Made by a program: the position numbers and the translations under genes
From: Anthopleura xanthogrammica
Taxonomy: Eukaryota; Cnidaria; Anthozoa; Actiniaria; Actiniidae
Assembly (NCBI GenBank): GCA_964019055.1
Contig: OZ025209.1
Span: forward strand, 15,570,367-15,634,366
Length of the DNA: 64,000 nucleotides
Direction of reading: 5' to 3'
Notes under the pieces: generated by a model
The model's input: the letters and a program-made list of their open reading frames with translations, nothing else
Databases searched by the model: none
Told to the model about the DNA's origin: nothing
Shown: piece by piece, positions 37,145 to 48,573 of the stretch
How positions within the stretch are numbered: the first letter of the stretch is position 1
Layout of the letters: each line of letters starts with the position of its first letter

Positions 37145-37320
37145 GTACAGGGCTAACTCACACGGACGAGTTTTAGGTTTTGCGGACTAGAGGAGAAAAA
37201 CTCTTGAATCAAGGGAGAGAACCAACAAACTCTACTCACATGTGATGCCGAGTCAAGGAATTAAACCAGAGACCCCACAGATGAGAGGCGAGTGTACTAC
37301 TGCTATGCCACCCTCGTCCT
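37145..37320 (-). mobile_element. tRNA-derived SINE-like element
   Basis: On the minus strand: ggacgagggtggcatagcag (A-box-like), a weakened B box (ctctggtttaattcctt), then tgtgagtagagtttgttggt and ttctctcccttgattcaaga. Confidence 0.65.
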
Positions 37321-37739
37321 AACTTTCCCTTCATGACGATCCAATAATTTATGGGTAAATAGCTACCAAAACCGTTTGGCCTTGCTATAATTCAGTCTAT
37401 TAACATGATCTCTTTTTTGTTTTCAGACCATAGAGGAAAAATTAACTATCTACAGAATCAAAGGAATTTTGTATATGTTTCCCACCTTTTTTAAATCATG
37501 AAGAAGTCAATATTTTTAAACGTGAAATGTAATCAAGCTGTTCTCCATCATAAGAGGACACATTTCATACTGGAACTGATGTACACAAATAATATATAAA
37601 GCATTTGAGAAGGAAACCGCACTATTCTCTTGGGAGCTTAAACATTATATCTACTCTACATTTTGCTCCTATTTTTTTTTTCTTTTCGTTTTTCTTTTTT
37701 GATTTGAAAAAAAATAGAATAGATACAGAACTTTCCTAA

Positions 37740-37918
37740 TTTTACTCGTCGTGAGTACCAGTGTACAAGTCTTCTGGAGCTGCAGATTGCTTGTCTCCCA
37801 TTCGTTTCTGGCAAGAAGAATGTTGGGATAAAATAGAAAAGATCGTGTGTATAATAGAAAATACAAGTATCTCGTGGGATATTCCATGATGTGATAATCA
37901 TAACCATTGTATAACTAG
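37740..37918. mobile_element. Partial copy of the palindromic element at 48.3 kb
   Basis: Shares gaaaatacaagt, gtgggatattccatg and cattgtataacta with the right half of 48306-48474; the left arm is eroded. Confidence 0.5.
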
Positions 37919-38937
37919 CTTGTATGTTGGATACTCGTAACCTTGCTTGTTTGAATACGAAATGAGAGAAACTGGGTGTTCCCTAAGCCAAACGTTATCA
38001 ATGAAAGCGTAAACAAATACTTAAAATCAGAATCCAAAATCATGAATGAAATTCTTATATATAATAATATAATATAATAATAATCTTATCATTTTTCCCT
38101 AAAGAAGAAACTGTTTCCACTTGAATTGCGTATCTCTCTTAGTTTTATCAAAAATGGCAAACAGACAAATATTTTTGGAAAAAATTCATGAGTAGACAGG
38201 TATCTCGAAGTACCTGTTGAAACATAAGTCATGTTAAATCAACATATTCTAGAGAATAAAATTTCAGCAATATATAACGTAAGCAAAAAGATTTCACACT
38301 TTAAAAACAAACTATGAACAAACTACTTCTGATTTTAAAAAATTACCCAAACTTTATATAATTTTATTGAATCATTTTTAAAAATTACAGAAATATAAGT
38401 TAATGAATCAATAAAGTTTTTATCAATATAAAAATAGACATTTATCAAATCATACTTCCATGGTTTTGTTTTTAAATCATATAAAAATTAACTTATTTTT
38501 TAACCAGTTTCCCTACTTTGGAAGTTAGCTTAAACTAGCAAGTTGTAAAATGGATTTGAACGATAAATTCCACGCATTTTCTTCTTACTTTCGCTATGTT
38601 TCATGTACAGCGACATCAAAAAAATTATAATCTCCGATATTTCTGTTCAATGCTGATTTGCACGAGAAATCCTTGCTTTGCCAGATTCCACAGGTAGAAA
38701 ACCATACCAAATGATTCATAATTTCAGGAAAACGAAGCCATTATTCTCTTCCTCGTATCTTCAATCATCTTTAGTTTCAAAGTATCCTTTAAAAATTCCC
38801 ACGGTCATTTATTCCCCAATGAAAATAAACAAGAAGAAACCTATTTTCAGAAAGAAGCATACTCCAGCTAGTTCTTTGTCGACTTTCCACTGATTTTTGT
38901 TTTTAACTTGAAGTTAGAGCTTCGTCGTTGGCTGTCG

Positions 38938-39137
38938 TCAAAGTGGATACCAAGAAACTATCCAACTTAACGCTGCAGTTGCAAACATCCCAACAGTTCC
39001 TACTACCACTATCAGAAGTGCAAACGGTCCCATGTTTGCCTTCCAGTGTCTTCTGTTCCTCGGCTTAGGAAAGCCTATGAAATACCAATCCACTTTCAAA
39101 GTGTTTTTTAAAACAAGGCGGCAATCGCATGCAGAAG
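38938..39137 (-). CDS. Possible terminal exon of an unresolved membrane protein
   Basis: About 66 codons open to a TGA stop, with KVDWYFIGFPKPRNRRHW followed by a convincing hydrophobic helix (GPFALLIVVVGTVGMFAT) and AALSWIVSWYP. The only internal ATG is just before the helix. I could not find a phase-consistent upstream exon; a nearby minus-strand frame (about 39200-39350) has another hydrophobic segment, GVFAACFVVLCLF. No family recognised; it could be a last exon or a decayed gene. Confidence 0.25.
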
Positions 39138-39449
39138 CCAAGCTTCTTCTCCAAGTTATTTTTTTACGGTGGATGCGGCCGTCAATGAAACCCGGCTTTG
39201 TTTTTAATCATAAGCATTTATTCATATATTTAAATAAACATAGTACGACGAAGCAAGCTGCAAACACGCCAAACGACTCGAGGGTGTGTCTCAGCTTGGC
39301 TGCCAAAATATTGTCATTTTGGAGTTCAACTTTAAAATGTTTCAATATGAAAAATATCTTTACCAGGAAGGGTATCAGAATATCGATTTACTACATTGCC
39401 ACGACAACCTTGAGAACAATTTTGCGTGAAAACTCCTCGTTCTAAGTTT

Positions 39450-40139
39450 ATTTTATTTTAATCTGTTAGTATAAACATTGCTATTGTTTTTCCTAATTTT
39501 AATACTATTTTTTTAGCATTGTTTTGTTTTGTTAAAGAGCGAATCGGATAAGTATAATTTACTAGCAATAAAATTTCATAATTGTCAAGAATGTTTAAAG
39601 TCTCCTAAACTGTCGCTTGTCTGTTATTTGAAGCTAGAAACCGGACTATAGAGATCATTCTCATTTAAAATATTTAATGATATGAGTAGAATTAAATGTC
39701 ACAATCATCAAAAACCAGTATTTGTATATGTTATTTGGGCTCCCTGTGGATCGAGTTGTCTTTCTGCGCTTCTGCGCATGCGACAATTAGCTAGTTCGAT
39801 TTTGATTAAAATGGTTACTCACTACTATTCTTTGATCTTTAAGATGGTTTCCATAGATACGGGGCAGAATGAACGACATTTTATTCCTGGATGACTGTTT
39901 TTCTTATAGTTTTTTCCTTTCTATTATTCGCTTTTATTTTGCTTATTTTGTTCCTTTTCGTCTTTTTTTCTTCGCCTCCTCTTTCTTCTTCCTTTTTTTC
40001 TTCCTTTCCATTTTTACGTTGATTTTTATAGCTCTTTATAATTGCGTTTTGTCTCAGTTTGTTTCACTAAGCTGTTCTCTTTTTTAACGCGAAGCTAAGT
40101 TTCTTGTTTTTAAGAGAATTTGATTTAAAATAAGTTAAT
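39450..40139. other. Non-coding stretch with T-rich tract
   Basis: Nothing convincing. 39895-40085 is a pyrimidine-rich tract that opens a Phe/Ser-rich frame on the plus strand; it probably lies in the 3' flank of the neighbouring minus-strand gene. Confidence 0.5.
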
Positions 40140-41018
40140 TTAAGATCGTATTGATTGGACGATTGGACAGCAAAATGCAACAACGACAAACACAGCCCAA
40201 GAAATAATTCCTATCATAAATAAACTATCTACAGTCCCAGCAAATACATTATCACTTTCACTTTCTAAGGAAAAGAACTTGTACTTAATCAATGCTAACG
40301 AGGGTGTAATGATAATAAGAGCATAAATACACCCAACGAACAAAGAAACACAAGCTCGAAGCTCGAAGCATTTCGCTTCTTGTACTCTACTCCAACGATA
40401 AAAAGTTGTGACTCCTTTGTAAGCACTTGTTATGGCTGTAATTAGTAAGCTGACGGATATAAGAGCTGTCATGCGTTTGATTCTTTCTTGTAGGACATCT
40501 TTTGTCGTGCACCTGTTGTCCTGACCACATTGCCAACAGAGAAGCCCTTTAGAACCCGAGCGAGTTATATATAAGTCTACTGCTAGACATGTAATAGGTA
40601 TGTCTTGTAACATGCTACAGGCAAACCCAAGGTAGAGCTTAATCCGAGCGTATTTATGTCGTTGTTCTTTAAAAAAGTCGGGATCAAGTTTAGATTTAAA
40701 AATCATTATAATGTATACCGAAGTAAATGATATAAACAAAAGGCAAGCTACGGCGATGAAGAACCAACACACGTTCAATTCAATCCCAAAATTGCTCACT
40801 TCGTTTGTGTAGTCTTCGTGATCCCAAGGACCTCTGGAACAACCTAGAAAGTTCTTCGTTACGTTGCCCTTCTTGTAGTCAGGTTGTGATAAAAGTTTTT
40901 CGAATGCAATATATCCTTCTCGAGCTTCAAACACAACTGAAAAGTCAAACCCAAGATTCAAAAGGTATAAAAATAAGAATATCATAAACTCTCGCAGAAA
41001 TCCTTTCTTGAGTGGCAT
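40140..41018 (-). CDS. Intronless six-pass membrane protein, family unknown
   Basis: A single 292-residue frame from ATG 41018. Hydrophobic segments at about 11-30, 82-107, 125-150, 183-208, 223-245 and 264-288 suggest six membrane helices. The first begins after MPLKKG and could instead be a signal sequence. Loop 1-2 (about 50 residues) has an NVTK glycosylation sequon and a cysteine; loop 3-4 has a cysteine cluster, LLCWQCGQDNRCTTK. The layout (long first and third loops facing one side, many residues such as SVYIIMIFKSK and SAYKGVTTFYRW at membrane edges) suggests a receptor- or channel-like protein, but I recognise no signature. Absence of introns is unusual beside its neighbours and may mean retroposition or a lineage-specific family. 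Confidence 0.7.
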   Translation of the reverse strand: MPLKKGFLREFMIFLFLYLLNLGFDFSVVFEAREGYIAFEKLLSQPDYKKGNVTKNFLGCSRGPWDHEDYTNEVSNFGIELNVCWFFIAVACLLFISFTSVYIIMIFKSKLDPDFFKEQRHKYARIKLYLGFACSMLQDIPITCLAVDLYITRSGSKGLLCWQCGQDNRCTTKDVLQERIKRMTALISVSLLITAITSAYKGVTTFYRWSRVQEAKCFELRACVSLFVGCIYALIIITPSLALIKYKFFSLESESDNVFAGTVDSLFMIGIISWAVFVVVAFCCPIVQSIRS

Positions 41019-42986
41019 TTTTGGTCCAAGTAAGTTTAAAGCGAGTGATGTTTGATCCTGGGCTATTTTTTTCTAGTTTGAAGTCGTTTTCGGTAGCTAT
41101 GAATATCAAATCGATGAATGAGCAATGTAAACAGGAAAAACTGGAAAGTAGAATTTAACAAATGAAGTCTAATTAAAAAAAAGGTAATTTATATTATATT
41201 AAATACTTCATATAACCAATATATAATAATACTGGCATCGACATTTTTCTTAGCAAATAGGATTAGTTAGAGAAATCTAAATTTTATTTTTGAATAAATA
41301 TGAGAAAGCTTAGTTCATCGACAGGAAAAAATCTTGTCATGGAGACGGTAATCTTTATGAAGAATTTTGCAATTCAAATTCAAATTCAAATAAAGAGAAA
41401 AAGTAAAAAATGAATGTGAAACTGATGTCAGGGCTGCCACCAGAGGCGGCTCTATGGGGAAGGGGCAGGGCCCGGAGGAGTGGAGCACGCTGGTCGCCGG
41501 AAGGTATACAAGTGGCTTATATACTTTCTGATACCTTTGATGCTCGCAAAACCATTACTTTTTTTGCATAACAAAAAATCAAGGAAAATACACCATTGAT
41601 ATCAATTTGACCTGCTCTTTTAGAATTTGGTATGAAAATCCATTGTGGAAAATCCGAATCCGTGGATCTTCTCCTTGGATCGGACTTTTCCCAGGTGGAG
41701 TGTGGGATCGACAAAATATTTTCCTTGGTTTTTCAGCTTAAAATCAATGGAAAAAGTCTAACAACACGTTTAAGAATGCTTTGACGAAGTTATTTTTAAG
41801 AATTAATGAGAAAGTGGATTTTTATGAGAAACTTTTAGTGATCACACCATATTACATCACACTACTAAACCACCTCTCATAAAGCAATTTGAAATTCACA
41901 AGTCAATATGTGACCTATGGAAACTTGAAGAAACTTGCAGTGTCAAAATTTATTATCAGCCCATCCATTCATTTATTTTTTAATTTATTTAGTCGACAAG
42001 AATCCGTCTCAAATTTATTTGTTATATAACTATTATCATTGAAGTACGATCTGCAAAGCTTGAAGTCTTGTTTGCAACTAGCATTTCAATGGCTGTCTTT
42101 CAAAATACTGGGAATGAGTTAATTTGTTTAGAAAATCATCATTCTAAATTCCATAGGGGAAACTACCCATTGTTTGGTGGTCACTCAAGCAAAGCTGGGA
42201 TCAGTGTATTGCAAGAACTAGGTTGAAGTATAAAAAGCAACCATTTCCTATACCACTGTATCTCTTCTCTACTCTTTGAAGTTATCTTTTTGTCTGTTCA
42301 TTTTGCATAGCAAAGTGTACTTGTCGGACTTCCAGTAAATTTGCTGCCCCAGATAACAAGAAAATTGTGAAAAAAGAACCCTAATTTAAGGTTTCTCATT
42401 ACCATTGTCATGTGTTTTGATCATCATCATCTTCTTCCTCCTCCTCCTCTTCTACATCTTGATCCCTTTTTGGTAAAATATATACCAAATTAGATGAAAA
42501 CGATTTTGAGTGGGAAAAGCTTAATCTACTTTTATATAAATATAAATAGGATATAGCAGTGGAATATCCACAGGGTTGCTCTTCATCCACTAAAATTCCA
42601 ATTTTGAGGAGCAATGAAAACCAGAGAAAAACTTATAAGGCACATGAGGCTTGGCAATAATCTTCTGGATCCCCCCTTGAACCACATTACAATTTACAGC
42701 TAATAAGTCATATGGAAGGAGACGAGTGCTTGAAAAACACCATAGCATATGCTACTCATGTGGAAAATAGAGAGAAAACCAAGAAGAGGGCCCAGCAGGA
42801 CTCAAACCCGGGTCACATTGGTGGTAAGCACTCTCACCACTATGCCACCCATGCTTGCTTTAAATTGATGAAAAACAAACTAACAGCTTCAAAAATGTTC
42901 AAGCCAAGAAAGTAAATATTAATTTTTGTGATTTTGCAAAAACAAATATAAGGGAGGGGTGGGTAGGGAATGTATGAGCTTTTGAC
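41019..42986. other. Intergenic region, mostly featureless
   Basis: AT-rich upstream flank of the six-pass gene, then a SINE-like element (42700-42862). On the minus strand, 42416-42480 encodes a short acidic run ending in a stop ([15 protein letters not shown]), possibly an alternative last exon of SNAPC5. Confidence 0.5.
42700..42862 (-). mobile_element. tRNA-derived SINE-like element
   Basis: On the minus strand it begins gcatgggtggcatagtggtg (A box) and carries cgggtttgagtcctgc (B box), then ttttctctctattttccaca. Best preserved head of the family in this window, but it is not a foldable intact tRNA as read. Confidence 0.7.
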
Positions 42987-44095
42987 CTACATTTGTTTAG
43001 CATCATTAGGCTTTAAATTCTCCAGTGGCATTTGGTTCAAAGTACTTGCATCATCTGTGTAGCTTGTGTCTCCACTGATGCTCAAAGTCTGTAGAATTTT
43101 ACGATAAATAAATGAGTTTGACAAAAAATGTGATCATCGTTGAATATTTAACTTGCTGCTCAAGGTCTTGTGGCTCGGTAAATATTCCCAGATCAACTTC
43201 GGCGAGAATAAGGGACTGACCATTATTTACAGGGAGGGGGCTAGTGCATTTTGATTTTCACTTCCACAAATTTTCGTGACTCCTCCCCCAAGTGCCCTTT
43301 GTCTCTCTTAGCCCTGTCCTTTGTGGATCATTAAAAAATGCTGGCCCCCCCTCCCCCTCTATTTGCACCAACCCCCCTGTAAATAATGACTGGTCCCTAA
43401 TTGTTAAATGTCACTTGGAAAATCAATAGTTTTTTGTTATAAAGTTTATAAAAGTTCAAATTTATTTGCATCATTGGGTGAAATAGACCCCTTGCAGCAC
43501 GTCAGAATGCAGCTCAATTTGGAGGGCAAAACAGTAGGTTCCAAATCCTCAAGAGATTAAAATTCTTTTGTTTTGCCTTCCAAATTGAGCTGTTCTGATG
43601 TCACTTACAAGGGGTCTATAGGTGGTTTGCAATCATTCCCAAGAGAATAAAACGACAAATGTCAGCTAGAAAACAAATATCTAAATAGCATTACCAGACA
43701 ATGAATTACAAACTATTAACTTACTGTTTGATATCTGTCATTCTCAAATAGTTGAGCACTATTTTGATGAGGTTGTTGGTTGTCGGTGTTATCTAACAAG
43801 TATCTTTGTAAAGCCACCTCTTCAACCTAAGCAAAGAATTAATGCAGAAACACCTTTCAAAAAGCACATAAAAAAGGACATGAAAAAATAAACCCCACTG
43901 AATAGTGCAAAATACTTTTTTTTTCTATTGCACAGTTCTTTTTCAAAGGTTCATTTTGTACTCTAGTGCCTCAAAAATTAAGAATCAAACAAATGAAAAA
44001 AAGTTTGAAAAATCTTGGTCAAGTTTTACACCAAAACTCACCTTTAATCGATTTAATTGCTCAAGTAACTTAGCTTTCGTTTCTTTCAGTATCAT
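42987..44095 (-). CDS. SNAPC5: SNAPC5-like small subunit of the snRNA-activating complex
   Basis: Three short exons: 44095-44042, 43826-43725, 43088-42987 (stop TAG), with GT-AG junctions and phase 0 throughout; 85 residues. In humans SNAPC5 (SNAP19, 98 residues) stabilises the SNAPc complex that starts transcription of snRNA genes by RNA polymerases II and III. Across the first splice the protein reads LLEQLNRLKVEEVALQRYL, matching the human HDQLNRLKVEELALQ region, a short coiled coil; the first exon also aligns with the human RKEEETLLRLK region. Human SNAPC5 ends in a long Glu run, missing here unless an alternative exon at 42.4 kb is used. The start is the first in-frame ATG after an upstream TGA; an unseen 5' exon is possible. 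Confidence 0.65.
43209..43400. mobile_element. Palindromic MITE-like element in SNAPC5 intron 2
   Basis: Ends taagggactgaccattattt-acaggga and cctgtaaataatgactggtc-ccta are reverse complements; inner arms agggggctagtgca and tgcaccaaccccc pair less well. Confidence 0.75.
43484..43619. mobile_element. Palindromic family A element in SNAPC5 intron 2
   Basis: The clearest family copy: tagaccccttgcagcacgtc and its inverted partner acaaggggtcta at the ends, gctcaatttggagggcaaaa and ttttgccttccaaattgagc as inner arms. Confidence 0.85.
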
Positions 44096-44394
44096 TTCTT
44101 CTTTCTGGAGGATTTCTTTGGCCAATAAGTTGGTCATATTTTATTTTTCAGCTTCAAAATTTAACAACTTTCTTCATTTTCTTCATTTTCTTCTGAATTT
44201 TGTAGCTCTGTTTGATTATCATCAGGCGTTCCTTGTCAGGAAGGGGGTAGATTGGTAACTAACCACAGGAAGCCCATGCAAAGGTTTTGGACTTTGTTTT
44301 TCCATCCTCTTTCTTTGCCACGAAGAGAGTCGTTCTTATTCTATACCGAGTGGACACGAGATTGATGGAATGAAACTATAGGAATAAGAAAACT

Positions 44395-44870
44395 CACCAG
44401 AGTTTTCAAAACATATTTCTCTCTCCTCTCCAAGCTGGATATAACCTTAAAAAATATCATTTTGGTAAATGAAAGCGGTTTCTATCTATTGTTTGAAATT
44501 AGCTGTAGAATTGTTTGTCAGTTTTATCATTTTATAAAAACGGGATTTGGAAAACAAACCAAAAACTTCATTCACGACACTGTTACAAAAATGATAGATG
44601 TTCACCATTGAAGACATTTACAACATATTTTGTTGATTATTTCAGGTTTGTGGCCGAATTTTTCTCAACCAGTCTTTGTATTTAACTCTTGCTTGCTCGT
44701 AAAAACCGAGGTTCTTTGTTTTCCGTGTTTTTTCTCTCCCATTTTTTACATATTTTCTTTTACAGGACGTACGGACACGAATTCATGATGTCGGACGAGT
44801 CGGTCGGGGGATATCGCCTGACCTCCACGTGACGCATTTGAACCAATGACAGCGCGCGAAAATACGTGTG
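44395..44870. repeat. Copy 2 of the ~450-bp duplicated segment
   Basis: Matches 11420-11870 in order and orientation. On the minus strand both copies share an open stretch reading LGFY-x-Q-x-RVKY-x-DWLRK. It lies 300-800 bp upstream of the SNAPC5 start codon. Confidence 0.8.
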
Positions 44871-45259
44871 ATTTGATATAAGTGTTTGTCAATGAACCGT
44901 TAATTTACATCGTATGATCATTCATCATGTCAAGTGTTTGAAAATATTACATATGATAATCATCGAATATCGCTTATTGCTTGTGTTTTCGTTAACCCAT
45001 AGTTATATATATTTTACTCAGCAAATTTTAAACTCAGCTTTCCCTACGTATGGCAAAAACTTTAATATTAATTGTAGACTCATTAGAGCGCCTTTCAAGT
45101 TTCTGAAACCTCAATTCGAGACGTCTGTATTCGTGGCTTTCGCCAATAAAAAAAGAAATTCGACCAAAGTGTTGAAATTTCAGGAACGGAGAAAAAAAAA
45201 AAGGTGAAAAGCACTCTAACTCCACTTCTTGGATGCTAATTTAGAGTGTGTCCTCCTGA
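44871..45259. other. Non-coding gap
   Basis: A 97-residue plus-strand open frame (44914-45207) ends in KKKR but has no recognisable feature. Otherwise nothing seen. Confidence 0.45.
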
Positions 45260-47415
45260 TTACATTTTATTTCGCTGAAGTATCGTGATTATTACTCTAC
45301 CATCCCCATAGTTGATCCTAGCTTTATTTTCTTGTGAAGATCCCGAGTTGTATGAGCCTCCTCCCCCTGCGGTACCCTCTTTGGGACCACCAACAATACC
45401 TCCCCCACTATACCCCCCACCGCCACCTCCTTGTTCCATCCCATACCCTCCCCCACCGAATCCCCCTACACCTTCAGGTGATGGTCCTTCACCCCCTAAG
45501 CCGCCTTTATTAAAGCTCTGTGCGACGGCACAAAAAGAAGGGAAACCTAAACCATCTCCATTGAAACCAGCTCCTGATCCTGCGTGAAGCTGTGTTATAT
45601 GTATCTCTGCACCCGAACTGTTGCAAAATTTCCCACCATTTCCGTCAAAACCTCCACACTTACTGCCGTTTTCCATTTGCTGGCCTGGGTCGCCATCTTG
45701 GAGCCCCTTTAAAGGTTTTCCCCCTCCCCCTCCCCCACCGGCAACTAACAAAGGCAGCTGCTGCTCAGTATTTACGACAAAACTCCCTCCACCCCCTCCT
45801 CCCCCAGCAGAACCTCCAATTTGGCTGTCCAGTTGACCTTGCTGTCCTACAAGGATCGTAAGCATCTTGTTTTTAATTAAGTGAAATGATCCGATAATCC
45901 TGGCTCCTAGTCCTCCTTGGTGACACACTTCTGAATCATTCCTACAGGTACCTTTAGCACCTGATGCTCCATAGGCTTCGATGGAGTATATAGCTGTCTT
46001 CGGAACCCTCCACAACTGCTTTCCCTCATCAAGAATAACAGATCCTTCCAGGTTAGTTCCATTGTAGTTATGTGTGTCCATTGGACCACTTCTGCCCTTG
46101 GCTCCCAGGGTTGTGAAGACGAACTCACAATCTTTTGGATAGATGAAAGGCGCGAATGAATGAATGAGGGAAGACAGGCAGGCAGGAATGGAAGGGTGGA
46201 ACGACGGAGGAAGGGGTGGATAGCTGGTGGATGGATGGATGGATGGATGGATGGATGGATGGATGGATGGATGGATGGATGGATGGATGGATGGATGGAT
46301 GGATGGATGGATGGATGGATGGATGGATGGATGGATGGATGGATGGATGGATGGATGGATGGATGGATGGATGGATGGATGGATGGATGGATGGATGGAT
46401 GGATGGATGGATGGATGGATGGATGGATGGATGGATGGATGGATGGATGGATGGATGGATGGATGGATGGATGGATGGATGGATGGATGGATGGATGGAT
46501 GGATGGATGGATGGATGGATGGATGGATGGATGGATGGATGGATGGATGGATGGATGGATGGATGGATGGATGGATGGATGGGTGGATAAATGGATGGAT
46601 GGGTGAATGAATGAATCGGATAATACTCCAGTTTCACATTCGATGGAAACCGATGGGATTGGTATTATTCAACTTGCACATTCTTTACATTACAGTTGGC
46701 TGTTGCTAATGATTTGCATAAGTCAACCGTAATGTAAAGAATGTGTAAGTTGAACAATACCAATGTTTTGAAATCCCACGGACTTTTAATGATGTCATTG
46801 AATAGCTGACTTATAAGCGAGGCTAAGCCTGTACAAATGAGTCTGTGGTCTTCAAAAACAGCGGTTTCCATCGAATGTGAAACTGGAGTATTGAAGAGAT
46901 ACATTTTAAAATATATTTTTCTGTTCACTATACCTGAGGCTTGATTGGTCGAACGTTGCTGCTAAATTAGAGAAAAAAGTAAAAACAATCATCGAATTTC
47001 TTGCATATCACAATAAATCTGACTTGATACGAGCGATTGAAAATAATTGACCATACAGTTCATGTCAAAAAACACAGGCAATCACACTTACATTTTGCAT
47101 CTCACCATATGTAAAGCGTTTAGAATAATGAAAAGAGTCGTCTTGTGCGACGGCAGTGTGGTTGTTCAGCTGACACTCCCCATCTATCCCATCCCCAAAG
47201 TTGAAGGACAAGCAACGATTATCAGCAAGACATGCCTGTGCGCATCTCAAAATGTCATAAACCCGCTGACTCCTAAAGGTGAATCCGCTTAGCATGTGGT
47301 TGGCTGTTGTTCTTATAGCTGATGAGCGAGTGAAATTTTCCTCGTATGAACAAGGATTTCCAATTGCAAGTGAAACAGTTGCTTGTGTGATCAAGATAAT
47401 GATGAACACTGACAT
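45260..47415 (-). CDS. Secreted PAN + glycine-rich domain protein A (ALK/LTK extracellular-like)
   Basis: Exons 47415-47092, 46961-46934, 46131-45260, phases agreeing; 407 residues. A cleavable signal peptide ([16 protein letters not shown]) is followed by a PAN/apple domain (residues ~20-105, cysteines in [16 protein letters not shown] and ECQLNN), a 9-residue linker exon, and a glycine-rich domain of ~285 residues starting [11 protein letters not shown] and containing [20 protein letters not shown], many Gly-Gly-Gly runs and a terminal VIITIL. This Gly-rich module is the type found outside the membrane in ALK and LTK receptors; here no membrane helix or kinase follows, so the protein should be secreted. 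An upstream frame (47973-47612, with a donor at 47611) could splice in phase just before the ATG. Tandem paralogue of the gene at 48.9-50.9 kb. Confidence 0.85.
46228..46590. repeat. (TGGA)n microsatellite, ~360 bp
   Basis: Essentially uninterrupted tetranucleotide array in the last intron of gene A. The long repetitive frames on both strands (Ile-His-Pro-Ser; Met-Asp-Gly-Trp) are artefacts. Confidence 0.98.
46627..46885. mobile_element. Nested inverted repeat in the last intron of gene A
   Basis: ctccagtttcacattcgatg at the left is matched by catcgaatgtgaaactggag at the right; inside, ttggtattattcaacttgca and cattctttacatta pair with taatgtaaagaatg and taagttgaacaataccaa. It looks like a ~260-bp MITE. 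Confidence 0.8.
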
Positions 47416-48305
47416 GGTTTCTGCGTGAAAGGTAAACCAACAGCTACTGATCTGAAAAAATTCAAGAAGATGTACAGTTGTCATGACAACAAATTTGACA
47501 AGTTTTAATTTATATTTACTGTATGAATATTTCTTGATTACTCGCCCAAAACGCAGGAACGATACACCGAGGGGAAACGATACTCAAAAAGTAGCACGTT
47601 TTACTACTTACGACAAGCTCTCATGACTGCAAACGCAGCCAGAGCATGGAGGAAGTGTATAATTAAGAAAAGCACGAACAGACAGGCAGTCAGAAAGACA
47701 GTCAAACAGAAAGAGAAAAAGAAAAAGAAACAGAGAGGGAGAGTATATATTTCTTTTTCTCTCCAAGTTTCTACATGTGTTGTTAATTTTCTTATGTTTT
47801 TATCAATTTTTTTTCGGGCCTCGACAGAGTTTCCAAACACAAACTTCTCTTCATCTTCTCCCAGCTCTTTTTCTCTCAGCGATCTCAAGGATAATTTTTG
47901 TTTTGTTTTCAAATTATTCAACTTGCCTATGACCACGGCATTGTCATGTCTTCGCATGAGATTACAACAGTAAACCAAGCAAAGTCAGGTGAGAAATGAA
48001 ATAAAACATTTGCTTTTCTATCAATAATTGTATGAATGCTATACTTACGACTCACGAATACCCGTACGGATTCTTCAAAATTTTAACACTTCCTTTACAC
48101 GGATACAACTTCTTCTATTCTCGATGTCATCATTATCGTCTCAGGGCTTAATATCTTTTGCGTCGTCCGAGCTGGGTCCAAATACTAATAAAGATCTGAT
48201 TTAGTCATTAAACGATTGACCGAGTTCCCTGGAGCAACCAGTCTTTGGTGGCAAGAATCCTATTTACTCTCTGTCTCTAACTTGTTCTTGTGTACACTAG
48301 TTACT

Positions 48306-48474
48306 AGTTATACATTGTCTTCTCGTGGCATACCATGGAATATCCCACCAGGTATTTGCATGTATCAGTTTCTAGTATACATACGAGCGTTCAGGCGAAT
48401 GAGTATACCGAAGAAAATACAAGTGGCAAGTGGGATATTCCATGGTTTGCCACGAGAAAGCATTGTATAACTAT
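48306..48474. mobile_element. Palindromic MITE-like element
   Basis: Arms of ~42 bp: tagttatacattgtcttctc, gtggcataccatggaatatc at left and gatattccatggtttgccac, gagaaagcattgtataacta at right. Confidence 0.85.
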
Positions 48475-48488
48475 CTTATTCCTCACTA

Positions 48489-48573
48489 GCCTGCGTAGCG
48501 GCCCATTTTTGGGGTTTTGGCCCAGTCTCCCTCCCCCAAAAAAAACAAAATGCGCCGCTACGCAGGCTAATTC
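48489..48573. repeat. Short GC-rich palindrome
   Basis: tagcctgcgtagcggc and gccgctacgcaggcta flank ~50 bp containing a C/T-A-rich centre. Confidence 0.85.

Larger units (their letters stand above)
36984..38937. other. Intergenic region downstream of the acidic-repeat gene
   Basis: Probably begins with its 3' UTR. It contains a SINE-like copy (37145-37320) and half of a palindromic element (37740-37918). 37920-38640 is AT-rich with nothing recognisable. 38678-38890 has a plus-strand open frame of 71 residues with no supporting feature. Confidence 0.6.

Noticed and set aside
45312..45861. Pro-rich plus-strand frames opposite the glycine-rich domains
   Set aside because: Shadows of Gly codons on the minus strand; the same effect occurs at 49329-49613.
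46125..46637. Ile-His-Pro-Ser and Met-Asp-Gly-Trp repeat proteins
   Set aside because: Translation of a pure tetranucleotide microsatellite inside an intron.
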